Source: JACVRW01 sp963826165
Lineage (GTDB): Bacteria > Actinomycetota > Thermoleophilia > Solirubrobacterales > Thermoleophilaceae
Direction of reading: 5' to 3'
Assembly: GCA_963826165.1 (NCBI GenBank)
Contig: CAWGWC010000002.1
Span: forward strand, 62,001-126,000
DNA: 64,000 bases
Part shown: positions 17,092 to 26,434 of the stretch, piece after piece
How positions within the stretch are numbered: the first letter of the stretch is position 1
How the letters are laid out: each line of letters opens with the position of its first letter
Translations under genes and position numbers: made by a program
The notes under the pieces: generated by a model
The model's database searches: none
What the model saw: the letters and a program-made list of their open reading frames with translations, nothing else
Told to the model about the DNA's origin: nothing

Positions 17092-18684
17092 CTAATCGAC
17101 CAGTTCGCGGGCGCGAAGGGCCAGCCAGAACTCGATGCGGTCGCGCGCGCTCGACAGGTCTCGCCCTGTGAGCTGCTCGACTCTCCTTATCCGATAGCGC
17201 AGCGTATGCCTGTGGCAGTAGAGCTCGCGCGCCGCCTTCTCCCACTGCCCGTTCTGTTCGATGAAGGCTTCCAGCGAGCGGATCAGCTCGTCGCCGTACT
17301 CGCCGCTGGCGTCCTCGAGCGGGCCCAGCACGCTCTCGCAGTAGAGCCGCAGGGCCTCGTCGTCCTGCAGCGAGAGCAGCAGCTGGAAGGCGCCGAGGTC
17401 GCGGTAGGACGCAACGGCCGGCGCCGAGCCGTTGCTGAGCTCCGCCGCCTCGAGCGCACAGCGCGCTTCGTGGAACGTCCGCCGCAGCGAGCCCACCGGC
17501 GCGGCCCGCGACGCCGCCGCTCGCAGCTCGCCGTGCTCGGGTACCAGGGCATCGCGCGCTCTGGTGGCCAACTCCACCGGGTCGGCATCGTCGGGGATGT
17601 CGACCACGGCGCACAGGAGCCGCTCACGAGCGGCGACGAGCGCGCCGGTGCCGGAGTCGGCGAGGAAGCGGTCAAGGTCGCCCTCGGCGGTTGCCGCCGG
17701 GGCGCCGTCGATGCCCGTGAACACAAGCACCGCGGCCTGCTCTCCCAGGCCGAAGGGTCGCAGCCGCAGGGCCAGCTCCGCCTCCGACAGCCGCCCGGTG
17801 AGCGCCTCGGCGAGCATGTCCCCGGCCAGCCGGCGCTCCGTGTCGCGCATCGCGCGCTGGCGCATCAGCTCGAGCGCGACGACGGTGACCGCCTGCTGAA
17901 GGATCAGCCGCTCGAAGTCGCCGATGCCGCCGGCGTCGCGGGTGGCCACGAGCCAGGCCTGCGGAGCGCCGCGGCCCCGAATCGAGACCGGGAGCACCAG
18001 CGCGCGGCCCGCCAGCTCGGGATGCTCGGGAGCGAACTCTGCGTCGTCGCCCGGGCGGCTCGAGGCGACGGCGCTGCTCAGCGCGGTGGAGCGGCGGCTC
18101 ACCTCGCTCCGGACCTGTCGCATGGCCGCCTCGGGCACCTGCCGGCGAAACACCTTCGAGGCGATCGTCTCACCGCGGGCCGAGAGGACACTCACGGCCC
18201 CGCCGATGGCCGCCGTCAGCGCGCGGACGAGCTCGTCGAGCCCGCTCTCCTCGAGCACCAGCCGCTCGAGCCGCTTGTGGATCGCGATGCCGCGCTGGAG
18301 AACCTCGTACTGCTCGTTGACCAGGCGGGTGAACGCCTTCTCGGTGAGCGCGATGAACGGCAGCTCGTAGGGGATCTCGAACAGAGGAAAGCCGAGGGCC
18401 TGCGCCTCGTCCACCACCGCCGCCGGCAGCTCCGAGTGGTCGAAACCGGTGCCGAACCCGAGGCCGGCAAGGTGGCGGTCGGCGAGCAGGCGCACGAACT
18501 CGCGCTGACGCTGCTCGTCGTCGAGCTGAATCCCGGTGGTGAGCAGGAGCTCGCCGCCGGACAGCCAGGGCGTGGGATCCGGCAGCTCAGAGATGTGCAC
18601 CCAACGCACCGGGGCGTCCGCGTTGTCCTCGCCGGCGGCGAGCTCGAGGGCCATCTCGGTCACGAGGGCCCGGACGGTCAACAT
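17092..18684 (-). CDS. PucR-family transcriptional regulator
   Basis: 530 residues. The N-terminal purine-catabolism-type sensor domain (MLTVRALVTEMALELAAGED to about residue 125, with SELPDPTPWLSGGELLLTTG), a central GGDEF-like/GAF-like region, and a C-terminal PucR helix-turn-helix (ELYCHRHTLRYRIRRVEQLT) are recognisable. PucR proteins activate catabolic operons for purines, amino acids, proline or polyamines in response to substrate. It lies inside the aminotransferase-ald-ALDH run, so it probably controls this cluster and perhaps the divergent potADBC genes. The effector is not deducible. Confidence 0.9.
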   Translation of the reverse strand: MLTVRALVTEMALELAAGEDNADAPVRWVHISELPDPTPWLSGGELLLTTGIQLDDEQRQREFVRLLADRHLAGLGFGTGFDHSELPAAVVDEAQALGFPLFEIPYELPFIALTEKAFTRLVNEQYEVLQRGIAIHKRLERLVLEESGLDELVRALTAAIGGAVSVLSARGETIASKVFRRQVPEAAMRQVRSEVSRRSTALSSAVASSRPGDDAEFAPEHPELAGRALVLPVSIRGRGAPQAWLVATRDAGGIGDFERLILQQAVTVVALELMRQRAMRDTERRLAGDMLAEALTGRLSEAELALRLRPFGLGEQAAVLVFTGIDGAPAATAEGDLDRFLADSGTGALVAARERLLCAVVDIPDDADPVELATRARDALVPEHGELRAAASRAAPVGSLRRTFHEARCALEAAELSNGSAPAVASYRDLGAFQLLLSLQDDEALRLYCESVLGPLEDASGEYGDELIRSLEAFIEQNGQWEKAARELYCHRHTLRYRIRRVEQLTGRDLSSARDRIEFWLALRARELVD

Positions 18685-18718
18685 CGGTCAGACCCGGCCT
18701 GGTCCGCCGGCCCGGCGT

Positions 18719-20122
18719 TCAGTTGCTGATCCGGTCCCAGGCCTGAGAGAGCACCGAGCGCAACACGCGGTCGATCTCCTCGAACTGCTCGGTGTCGGCG
18801 ATCAGCGGCGGCGAGAGCTGGACCACGGGATCGCCGCGGTCGTCCGCACGGCAGATGAGACCCTGGCGGAACAGCTCGCCTGACATGAAGCCGCGCAGCA
18901 GCTCCTCCGACTCCTGGTCGTTGAAGCTCTCCTTCGTCTCCTTGTCCTTGACCAGCTCGAGCGCCTGGAAGAAGCCGGCTCCGCGCACGTCGCCCACGAT
19001 CGGCAGGTCCTCGCGCAACCCCTCGAGCATCTGGCGGAACTCGCCCTCCTTCGAGCGCACGTGCCCGCACAGGTCCTCGCGCTCGAAGATGTCGAGGTTG
19101 GCCATGGCCATCGCGGCGGACACCGGGTGACCCCCGAACGTGATGCCGTGGTTGAAGGACTTCGTGTCGTGCATGAACGGCTCGGAGACCTTGTCCGAGA
19201 CGATCACCGCGCCCATCGCGGCGTAGGCCGAGGTGAGTCCCTTGGCCGTGGTGATCATGTCCGGCAGCACGTCGAAGCGCTCGCAGCCGAAGTAGTGACC
19301 GAGCCGGCCCCAGGAGCAGATGACCTCGTCGGAGATCAGCAGGACGTTGTGCTCGTCGCAGATCTCGCGCACGCGCTGCCAGTAGCCGTCCTGGGGGACG
19401 AAGCAGCCGCCGGAGTTCTGTACCGGCTCGAGGATGACCGCCGCCACGGTCTCAGGACCCTGGAACTCGATCATCTCCTCGATCGCGTTCGCCGCCCAGA
19501 GCGGATCGCGCTCCTCGGGCCAGCGGTAGCTGTTGGTGTTCGGCACGTGGTGCGCGCCGGGCACGAGCGGCTCGAACACGGTCCGCAGCGGAGTGATCCC
19601 GGTGATGGAGAGCGCGCCGAAGGTGGTGCCGTGGTAGGCCGTGTCGCGCGAGATGATCTTCGTCTTCAGCGGGTTGCCGCTGAGCTTGTGGTATTGGCGC
19701 GACAGCTTCCACGCCGACTCCACGGCCTCGGATCCACCGGAGGTGAAGAACACCCGGTTGAGGTCACCGGGAGCCAGCCCGGCGATCCGCGAGGCGAGCT
19801 CGATGGCCGTCGGGTGCGCGTAGCTCCAGTTGGTGTAGAAGCCGAGCTCCCTGACCTGGGCGGCCGCCGCATCGCCGATCTCCGTCCGGCCGTGGCCGGC
19901 GTTCACGCAGAAGAGCGCCGACAGGCCGTCGAGATAGCGCTTGTCGTGCTCGTCGTAGACGTAGCAGCCGTCGCCGCGCGTGATGATGGGGATCTCGTGG
20001 CCGTCGTCGTAGGCCCCCATGCGGGTGAAGTGCATCCACAGGTGCCTACGAGCCTTTTCCTGGAGCTCGCTGGGAGCTTCCGCTGTGGTATCGAAGACCG
20101 CCTCGGGCGTCGGTGTTGCCAC
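18719..20122 (-). CDS. class III aminotransferase, putrescine/omega-amino acid:pyruvate type
   Basis: 467 residues. PLP enzyme of fold type I, class III. Visible motifs are the DGLSALFCVNAGHGRTEIGD lead, the phosphate-binding FTSGGSEAVESAWKL, the PLP-stacking AYHGTTFGAL, the Asp that binds pyridine N in LLISDEVICSWGRLG, and the Schiff-base Lys in ITTAKGLTSAYAAMG. This set resembles SpuC-type putrescine/spermidine aminotransferases and beta-alanine:pyruvate aminotransferases. With the downstream aldehyde dehydrogenase it would turn putrescine into gamma-aminobutyrate. Substrate inferred from context. Confidence 0.9.
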   Translation of the reverse strand: MATPTPEAVFDTTAEAPSELQEKARRHLWMHFTRMGAYDDGHEIPIITRGDGCYVYDEHDKRYLDGLSALFCVNAGHGRTEIGDAAAAQVRELGFYTNWSYAHPTAIELASRIAGLAPGDLNRVFFTSGGSEAVESAWKLSRQYHKLSGNPLKTKIISRDTAYHGTTFGALSITGITPLRTVFEPLVPGAHHVPNTNSYRWPEERDPLWAANAIEEMIEFQGPETVAAVILEPVQNSGGCFVPQDGYWQRVREICDEHNVLLISDEVICSWGRLGHYFGCERFDVLPDMITTAKGLTSAYAAMGAVIVSDKVSEPFMHDTKSFNHGITFGGHPVSAAMAMANLDIFEREDLCGHVRSKEGEFRQMLEGLREDLPIVGDVRGAGFFQALELVKDKETKESFNDQESEELLRGFMSGELFRQGLICRADDRGDPVVQLSPPLIADTEQFEEIDRVLRSVLSQAWDRISN

Positions 20123-20318
20123 TGTGCTCTCTCCTCACCTTCGACGAATGCAACTAGACGATGTGGACAACGGTATCGGCGGTTGCGGCGAGCGGCAAGG
20201 GCTCGGAAGGGCAAAACGGCGGAGTAGTGGGTTGGACGTTATGGACAATTAAGCCGTGGTGTTTTCGTCAACCCGCCACTTGCGGTTGTACCGTTTCGGC
20301 CATAAGTTGCGCACCAGC
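20123..20318. promoter_or_regulatory. divergent control region between the aminotransferase and potA
   Basis: 196-base region separating the two divergent arms of the polyamine cluster; it must contain both promoters. The direct repeat TGGACAA occurs at 20164-20170 and 20242-20248, 78 bases apart, the second inside an AT-richer patch (GTTATGGACAATTAA). These are candidate sites for the nearby PucR regulator, which is inference only. No RNA gene is recognised here. Confidence 0.4.
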
Positions 20319-21503
20319 ATGAGCCAGGGGGGCCAAGGGGATGGCGGTGCGCCCAGCGTTCGGCTCGACCATGTCACGAAACGCTTCGGGGAGTTCACCG
20401 CCGTGCGTGCGATGGAGCTCGACATCCCGCGCGGCGAGTTCTTCACCATGCTCGGCCCGTCGGGCTGCGGCAAGACCACCACGCTGCGCATGGTGGCCGG
20501 CTTCGAGGAGCCCTCGGAGGGCCGGGTGCTGCTCGACGGCGAGGACGTGACCAACCGGCCCGCGTTCAAGCGTCCCACCAACACCGTCTTTCAGAGCTAC
20601 GCACTGTTTCCGCACCGCTCGGTGGAGAAGAACGTGGCCTTCGGGCTCGAGCGCAAGCGCGTCGATCGCGCGGAGGTCAAGCGTCGCGTGGCCGAGGAGC
20701 TCGACCGCGTGGGTCTGTCCGCCGAGGCCAAGCGCCGGCCCGCGCAGCTATCGGGCGGCCAGCAGCAGCGCGTGGCCCTGGCTCGCGCGCTCGTGAACCG
20801 GCCCGCGGTGCTCCTTCTCGACGAGCCGTTGGGCGCGCTCGACCTCAAGCTGCGCAAGCAGCTGCAGGTGGAGCTCAAGCGCATCCAGCGCGACGTCGGC
20901 ATCACCTTCGTCTATGTGACGCACGACCAGGAGGAGGCGCTCACGATGTCGGACCGCATCGCGGTCATGAACCGCGGTGTTGTAGAGCAGGTGGCCGATC
21001 CCGAGACCGTCTACGAGCGCCCCGGCACGACCTTCGTGGCCGGCTTCATCGGCGTGTCCAACCTGATGCCCGGCGAGGTGGTGTCGGCCAACGGCGGCGG
21101 AGCCGAGCTCAAGCTCGACGCCGGGCCCACCGTGACCACGCGATCCTCGGCCGGCGCCACGGCCCGGGAGCGGGTGCACGCGGTGGTGCGGCCCGAGAAG
21201 CTGTCGCTCACCACGGCGGGTGAGTCCTCGGGGGACGGCGCGAGCGTCGAGGGCCAGGTGGAGAGCTCGTTGTACATGGGCACGGCCACGCAGATGGTGG
21301 TGTTGCTCGAGGACGGCACGCGCATGACCGTGCTGGTGCCAAACGCGGACGCGGAGGCTCGCCACGACCTCCCCGGCGCGGGCGAGAAGGCCCGCCTCTC
21401 GTGGGCCAGCGAGAACATCCACATAGTCAGAGACGCGGTTGGAGGAGAGGAGCCCGAGACCGCAGCAGCAGACCCATCCCAGAGAGAGGAATCAACGACG
21501 TGA
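20319..21503 (+). CDS. potA: polyamine ABC transporter ATP-binding protein
   Basis: 394 residues from the ATG at 20319, which starts just before the ABC domain. Walker A is GPSGCGKTT, the signature is LSGGQQQR, Walker B is VLLLDEPLGALD, and the H-loop is YVTHDQEEA. A C-terminal TOBE-type domain (about 275-375) follows, as in PotA and other MalK-like subunits. It energises uptake of putrescine or spermidine with PotBCD. The stop overlaps the potD start by 4 bases. Confidence 0.95.
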   Translation: MSQGGQGDGGAPSVRLDHVTKRFGEFTAVRAMELDIPRGEFFTMLGPSGCGKTTTLRMVAGFEEPSEGRVLLDGEDVTNRPAFKRPTNTVFQSYALFPHRSVEKNVAFGLERKRVDRAEVKRRVAEELDRVGLSAEAKRRPAQLSGGQQQRVALARALVNRPAVLLLDEPLGALDLKLRKQLQVELKRIQRDVGITFVYVTHDQEEALTMSDRIAVMNRGVVEQVADPETVYERPGTTFVAGFIGVSNLMPGEVVSANGGGAELKLDAGPTVTTRSSAGATARERVHAVVRPEKLSLTTAGESSGDGASVEGQVESSLYMGTATQMVVLLEDGTRMTVLVPNADAEARHDLPGAGEKARLSWASENIHIVRDAVGGEEPETAAADPSQREESTT

Positions 21504-22720
21504 GCCCCATGGACGACGATCTGGACCGGCACTTCGAGCGGCTGCTCAGGGACCCGCTCACTCGCAGGCGCCTCATGAAGCGCGGTGCGGCCGGGGCTCT
21601 GAGCGTCTCGGCCATGGCCTATCTGGCCGCCTGCGGCACGGACGATCCCGGCGGCGGGGGTGGGGGATCGTCGGACTCCGACGAGCAGAAGACGATCGCC
21701 AAGGAGAAGATCTCCGACTCTCTGTACTTCGCGAACTGGCCCCTCTACATCGAGGAGGACCGCGGAACGCTCAAGGAGTTCGAGAAGGAGTACGGCACCA
21801 AGACCAAGTACGTCGAGGAGATCAACGACAACACCGAGTTCTTCGGCAAGGTCCGCCAGCAGTACGACCAAGGCGACTCGGGCGGCCGCGACATCCACGT
21901 GGTGACCGACTGGATGGCCGCCCGCATGATCCGCCTCGGGTACGTGCAGAAGTTCGACAAGCCCGAGCTGGCGACGTTCAACAAGAACGTCATCGATCGC
22001 CTCAAGTCCCCGCCCTTCGACCCCACCCGCGACTTCTCCGCGCCCTGGCAGTCGGGTCTCACGGGCATCGTCTACCGCAAGGACAAGGTCAAGCGCGAGC
22101 CGAAGTCGATCGACGACCTGTTCGACCCGGACTACAAGGGCAAGGTCACGATGCTCACGGAGATGCGCGACAGCGTGGGCCTCGTGGCGGCCTCGATGGG
22201 GGCCGACCCGGAGAAGGCGAGCCTCGACGAGTTCCTCGCGGCCGTGGAGAAGATCGGCGAGGGGGCCGACTCCGGCCAGATCCGCGGCTTCACCGGCAAC
22301 GAGTTCACCAAGGACCTCACCACTGGCGACTCCTGGGTGATCGTGGGCTGGTCGGGCGACTCGGTGCAGCTCCAGGCCGACAACCCCAACATCCAGTTCG
22401 TGTCGCCGGAGTCCGGCGTGCACCTCTGGACCGACAACATGCAGATTCCCGTGGGTGCGCCCGCGGCGTACACCGCCCAGAAGATGATCGACTTCGTCTA
22501 CCGGCCGGAGGTCCAGGCGGACATCGCCGAGTACGTGAACTACATCTGCCCGGTCAAGGGCGTTCAGGAGATCCTCACGAAGCGCGATCCGGAGCTCGGC
22601 CAGAACCAGCTGATCTTCCCCGACGAGCAGACGCTCGCCGACGCCTTCATCTTCAGGCAGCTCAAGCCCGAGGAAGAGGCCGAGCTGGACGACGCCTTCC
22701 AGAAGGTGATCGGCGCCTAG
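21500..22720 (+). CDS. potD: polyamine ABC transporter substrate-binding lipoprotein
   Basis: 406 residues from GTG 21500 (GTGA overlap with potA; a purine-rich AGAGAGGA precedes it). The N-terminal segment carries a Tat-like twin arginine (TRRRLMKRGAAG) leading to a lipobox (YLAACGTDD). The mature protein fits the spermidine/putrescine-binding family: LYFANWPLYIEED near the start, a central SGLTGIVYR, and a late DNMQIPVGAPAAYTAQKMID. It would sit outside the membrane, anchored by lipid, and deliver ligand to PotBC. Ligand inferred from family and context. Confidence 0.94.
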   Translation: MSPMDDDLDRHFERLLRDPLTRRRLMKRGAAGALSVSAMAYLAACGTDDPGGGGGGSSDSDEQKTIAKEKISDSLYFANWPLYIEEDRGTLKEFEKEYGTKTKYVEEINDNTEFFGKVRQQYDQGDSGGRDIHVVTDWMAARMIRLGYVQKFDKPELATFNKNVIDRLKSPPFDPTRDFSAPWQSGLTGIVYRKDKVKREPKSIDDLFDPDYKGKVTMLTEMRDSVGLVAASMGADPEKASLDEFLAAVEKIGEGADSGQIRGFTGNEFTKDLTTGDSWVIVGWSGDSVQLQADNPNIQFVSPESGVHLWTDNMQIPVGAPAAYTAQKMIDFVYRPEVQADIAEYVNYICPVKGVQEILTKRDPELGQNQLIFPDEQTLADAFIFRQLKPEEEAELDDAFQKVIGA

Positions 22721-22736
22721 AGCGGCGCCCGCCGAC

Positions 22737-23609
22737 GTGTCCGCCCGGCTCAGAAAGGCGGGTCTGCCCTACCTGCTCCTGTTGCCGGGTCTGGGATTCC
22801 TCGCTGTCTTCTTCGCGGTCCCGCTGTTCATCATGGCGCTGGAGTCGCTGAAGACCGGGACGATCGACACCGGCTTCACGCTCACCTGGGAGTTCTCGAA
22901 CTACACCGAGGCGCTGTCGGACTACAGCGAGCAGTTCCTGCGCTCGTTCGAGTACGCGGGCCTGGCCACCGTGCTCGCCCTGTTGATCGGCTACCCGCTG
23001 GCCTACGTGATCGCCTTCCGCGGCGGCCGCTATCGCAACGCCCTGCTGCTGGCGGTGATCGCGCCCTTCTTCATCACCTACCTGATCCGCACGCTGTCCT
23101 GGCAGACGATCCTCTCCGACTCGGGCTTCATCGTCGAAAGCCTGAGGACGATCGGGCTCCTGTCCGAGAACGGGCGGCTGCTCGACACCACCGTCGCGGT
23201 GGTCACGGGGATCACCTACAACTTTCTGCCCTTCATGATCCTGCCGCTCTATGCCTCGCTCGAGCGGATCGATCCGCGCCTGCTCGAGGCCGGCTACGAC
23301 CTCTACGGCAGGCGCCGCGACGTCTTCCTGCGCGTGACCCTGCCGCTGTCGATGCCCGGGGTGGTGGCCGGCTCGCTGCTCACGTTCATCCCCGCCGCCG
23401 GCGACTTCATCAACGCCGAGCTGTTGGGCACGCCGAACCAGTTCATGATCGGCAACGTGATCCAGTCGCGCTACCTGGAGGTGGCGGACTACCCGACCGC
23501 CGCGGCCCTGTCGTTCCTGCTGATGGCGTTCATGCTGGTCATCGTCCTGATCTGGGCCCGCATCGCCGGCACCGAGGCGCTGCTCGGGAGCGAGGGCGAG
23601 GCGCGCTGA
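22737..23609 (+). CDS. potB: polyamine ABC transporter permease
   Basis: 290 residues from GTG, with about six membrane helices. The cytoplasmic EAA loop that contacts PotA is RLLEAGYDLYGRRRDVFLRV and continues into a TLPLSMPGV stretch. The N-terminal GLPYLLLLPGLGFLAVFFAV and the conserved TLSWQTILSDSGFI are PotB-like. Its last bases overlap the potC ATG. Confidence 0.95.
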   Translation: MSARLRKAGLPYLLLLPGLGFLAVFFAVPLFIMALESLKTGTIDTGFTLTWEFSNYTEALSDYSEQFLRSFEYAGLATVLALLIGYPLAYVIAFRGGRYRNALLLAVIAPFFITYLIRTLSWQTILSDSGFIVESLRTIGLLSENGRLLDTTVAVVTGITYNFLPFMILPLYASLERIDPRLLEAGYDLYGRRRDVFLRVTLPLSMPGVVAGSLLTFIPAAGDFINAELLGTPNQFMIGNVIQSRYLEVADYPTAAALSFLLMAFMLVIVLIWARIAGTEALLGSEGEAR

Positions 23610-24499
23610 TGGAAGCGGCCACCGCCACAAGGCCGGCCCGCGGTCCGCTCGGATTGGGCCGGCGGGGGCTCGACTGGCTGCTCAACGCCTATGCAGGCCT
23701 GGGCCTGCTCTACCTGCTGCTGCCGATCTTCCTCATCATCGCCTTCTCCTTCAACAACCCGCGTGGGCGCTTCAACTTCATCTGGCAGGAGTTCTCGTTC
23801 GAGGCCTGGTCTGACCCCTTCGGCGTGCCGGGGATCGGCGACGCCCTCGCCAACTCGATTCAGATCGCGGTCCTCTCGACCGTGGTGGCCACCATCCTCG
23901 GCACGATCACCGCGCTGGCGCTCGTGCGCTACGAGTTCCGCGCTCGCGCCCCCACCAACTTCTTCATCTTCATCCCGCTGGCCACGCCCGAGGTCGTGCT
24001 GGGCGCCGCGCTGCTCTCGCTCTTCCTCAACGCCGGGGCCGCGCTCGGCTTCGGCACGATCCTGATCGCGCACATCATGTTCAACCTGTCGTTCGTGATC
24101 ATCACCGTGCGCTCGAGGCTGATCGGCTTCGACCGCTCGCTGGAGGAGGCGGCGCAGGACCTGGGGGCCACGCCGTGGGAGACGTTCCGTCTGGTGACCC
24201 TCCCGCTGATCATGCCCGGCGTCATCTCCGCGGCGCTGCTCGCCTTCGCCCTCTCCATCGATGACTTCGTAATCACCTACTTCAACAACGGATCGACCAT
24301 CACGTTCCCGCTGTTCATCTGGGGCGCCGCCCGGGTGGCAGTCCCGCCGCAGATCAACGTGATCGCGTCCATGATCTTCTTGTTCACGCTGGCCATGATG
24401 CTGCTGACGGTTTGGCAGCAGCGCCGCGCCCAGCGAATGGCCGCGGTGCGGCCCGATCCCGAGGAGGGGTTAGATGGAAGCTTCAACTCCCCCAGTTGA
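23609..24499 (+). CDS. potC: polyamine ABC transporter permease
   Basis: 296 residues, about six membrane helices, second permease of the transporter. The EAA loop reads SLEEAAQDLGATPWETFRLV and continues into TLPLIMPGVIS. Family motifs also include PIFLIIAFSFNNP and SIDDFVITYF. ATG 23609 overlaps the potB stop (TGATGG). The 3' end overlaps the permease at 24474 by 26 bases. Confidence 0.95.
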   Translation: MEAATATRPARGPLGLGRRGLDWLLNAYAGLGLLYLLLPIFLIIAFSFNNPRGRFNFIWQEFSFEAWSDPFGVPGIGDALANSIQIAVLSTVVATILGTITALALVRYEFRARAPTNFFIFIPLATPEVVLGAALLSLFLNAGAALGFGTILIAHIMFNLSFVIITVRSRLIGFDRSLEEAAQDLGATPWETFRLVTLPLIMPGVISAALLAFALSIDDFVITYFNNGSTITFPLFIWGAARVAVPPQINVIASMIFLFTLAMMLLTVWQQRRAQRMAAVRPDPEEGLDGSFNSPS

Positions 24500-26012
24500 C
24501 GAGGGAAGGAGCGAGCATGGCCTGAAGAAGGACGCGATCGGGTTCCTCGACGGCCTGATCATCGGCATCGCTTCCACGGCGCCGGCCTACTCGCTCGCTG
24601 CCGTGCTCGCCATCGTCGTGGTGCTCGTGGGGGTGCAGGCGCCGGCCGTGCTCCTGGCCTCGTTCGTCCCGATGTTCCTGATCGCGTCGTCCTTCTACTA
24701 CATGAACCGCGCCGATCCGGACTGCGGCACCTCGTTCTCGTGGGTCACCCGCGCGCTCGGCCCGAGTCTGGGCTGGGTCGGCGGCTGGGCCATCTGCACC
24801 ACGGGCATCATCGTGATCGGCTCGCTCGCGGACGTGGGCGCCTTCTACATCTTCGACATCCTGAGCCTGGACAGCCTGCGCGACAACAAGACGGCGGTCA
24901 CGATCTTCGCGATCGTGATCATCGGGGCGATGACGGTCATCTGTGTGCTGGGCACGGAGCTTTCGGCTCACTTCCAGCGCTTCATGATCGGCGCACAAGT
25001 GCTGGCCATGCTGATCTTCGCCGCAGTGGCGATCATCAAGGTCGCGGCCGGAGACGGGCCGGACGGTTCGGTCGATCCTTCGCTGTCGTGGTTCTCACCG
25101 TTCGCGGTTGACAGCGTCAACGTCCTGGTGCTCGGCCTGCTGACAGGCGTGTTCATCTACTGGGGCTGGGAATCGGCGGTCAACCTCAACGAGGAGACCG
25201 AGGACTCCGACACCGCGCCGGGCCTCGCGGCCGTGGTCTCGACGGTGATCCTGCTCGTGACCTACGTGGCCACCACAGTGGCGATCGTGGCGTACTTCGG
25301 GCCCGCGGCAGTGGCCGAGTACGAGGACGACACCGCGCTGTTCGGTGCCGTCGCCGACTCGGTGCTGGGCAGCGAGCTGAGCTGGATCGTGGTGCTGGCG
25401 ATCATCACCTCGGCCATCGCCTCCACCCAGACGACCATCCTGCCGGCCTCGCGCACCTCCCTGTCGATGGCTCGCCAGGGCGCTTTCCCGGCGGTCTTCG
25501 GCAAGGTCCATCCCCGCTACCTGACCCCGCACGTGTCGACCATCACCATCGGTGCGATTGCGGCGGTCTGGTACGGCGTCCTCAACTCGGTGTCGCAGAA
25601 CTTCCTGTTCGACTCGCTCACCGCGCTGTCGCTGATGATCGCCTTCTACTACTCGCTCACCGGTATCGCGTGCGCGGTGTACTACCGCCACGAGCTGACC
25701 AAGTCGGTGAAGAACTTCTTCTTCATCGGCGTCGGGCCGCTGATCGGGTCGGCGATCCTCGCCTACCTGTTCTACAAGGCGATCGTCGAGTACTCGAAGG
25801 TCGGTGATTCCTACAGCGGCACTCAGGCCTTCGGGATCGCCATACCGGTCGTGCTCGGTTTGGGCCTGCTGCTGCTGGGCGTTGTGCTGATGCTGGTCTG
25901 GCGCTTGACCGGTCACGACAAGTACTTCGGCCGTAATCGCGAGATCGTGGACCCGGATGTGGCGGCGGGTCGCAAGATGGGCGTCGCGGCCGTGCCGGAG
26001 GAGGCGGTCTGA
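24474..26012 (+). CDS. APC-superfamily amino acid/polyamine permease
   Basis: 512 residues with about 12 hydrophobic helices. The APC-type unwound helix 1 motif is IGIASTAPAYSLAAV, and YWGWESAVNLNEE corresponds to the helix 6 region. It likely imports or exchanges an amino acid or amine by secondary transport. It begins inside potC's last codons, so it is translated as part of the same operon. The substrate could be putrescine, gamma-aminobutyrate or another product of the pathway; this is not determined by sequence. Confidence 0.9.
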   Translation: MEASTPPVDEGRSEHGLKKDAIGFLDGLIIGIASTAPAYSLAAVLAIVVVLVGVQAPAVLLASFVPMFLIASSFYYMNRADPDCGTSFSWVTRALGPSLGWVGGWAICTTGIIVIGSLADVGAFYIFDILSLDSLRDNKTAVTIFAIVIIGAMTVICVLGTELSAHFQRFMIGAQVLAMLIFAAVAIIKVAAGDGPDGSVDPSLSWFSPFAVDSVNVLVLGLLTGVFIYWGWESAVNLNEETEDSDTAPGLAAVVSTVILLVTYVATTVAIVAYFGPAAVAEYEDDTALFGAVADSVLGSELSWIVVLAIITSAIASTQTTILPASRTSLSMARQGAFPAVFGKVHPRYLTPHVSTITIGAIAAVWYGVLNSVSQNFLFDSLTALSLMIAFYYSLTGIACAVYYRHELTKSVKNFFFIGVGPLIGSAILAYLFYKAIVEYSKVGDSYSGTQAFGIAIPVVLGLGLLLLGVVLMLVWRLTGHDKYFGRNREIVDPDVAAGRKMGVAAVPEEAV

Positions 26013-26434
26013 TGGCCGAGTCGAGCTCCATCGTGGTCGGTTTCGACGGCGGCGAGTGTGCGGGCCGCGCCCTCGACACCGCCATGGATCTCGCTCGCCA
26101 GTTCGGGGACCGGGTGGTGATCGTCTTCGGCTCGGGCCCGCCGGGCACCCCCACCGAGGAGTACCGCGAGCACCGGCGCGCCATCGAGGAGGTGGGCGAG
26201 CGGGTGACGAGCGAGGCGGCCGAACGCGTGCGCGACTCGAACGTCGACGTGGAGGTCGTGGTCGCGCCCGATCGTCCCTCCGCGGCGCTGACCAAGGTGG
26301 CCGACGAACGTGGTGCCCGCTTCATCGTCGTGGGCAGTTACGGCGAGAGCCCGATCAAGGGCGCGATCGTGGGCTCTGTGCCGCACAAGCTCCTCCAGAT
26401 CTCAGAGACACCGGTGGTGGTGGTCCGCGCGTGA
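26012..26434 (+). CDS. UspA-family universal stress protein
   Basis: 140 residues, a single Usp domain. It starts with SSSIVVGFDGGECAGRAL and ends with the ATP-binding signature VVGSYGESPIKGAIVGSVPH and then PVVVVRA. ATG 26012 overlaps the permease stop. Usp domains directly after transporter genes often modulate transporter activity; that role here is inference. Confidence 0.92.
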   Translation: MAESSSIVVGFDGGECAGRALDTAMDLARQFGDRVVIVFGSGPPGTPTEEYREHRRAIEEVGERVTSEAAERVRDSNVDVEVVVAPDRPSAALTKVADERGARFIVVGSYGESPIKGAIVGSVPHKLLQISETPVVVVRA

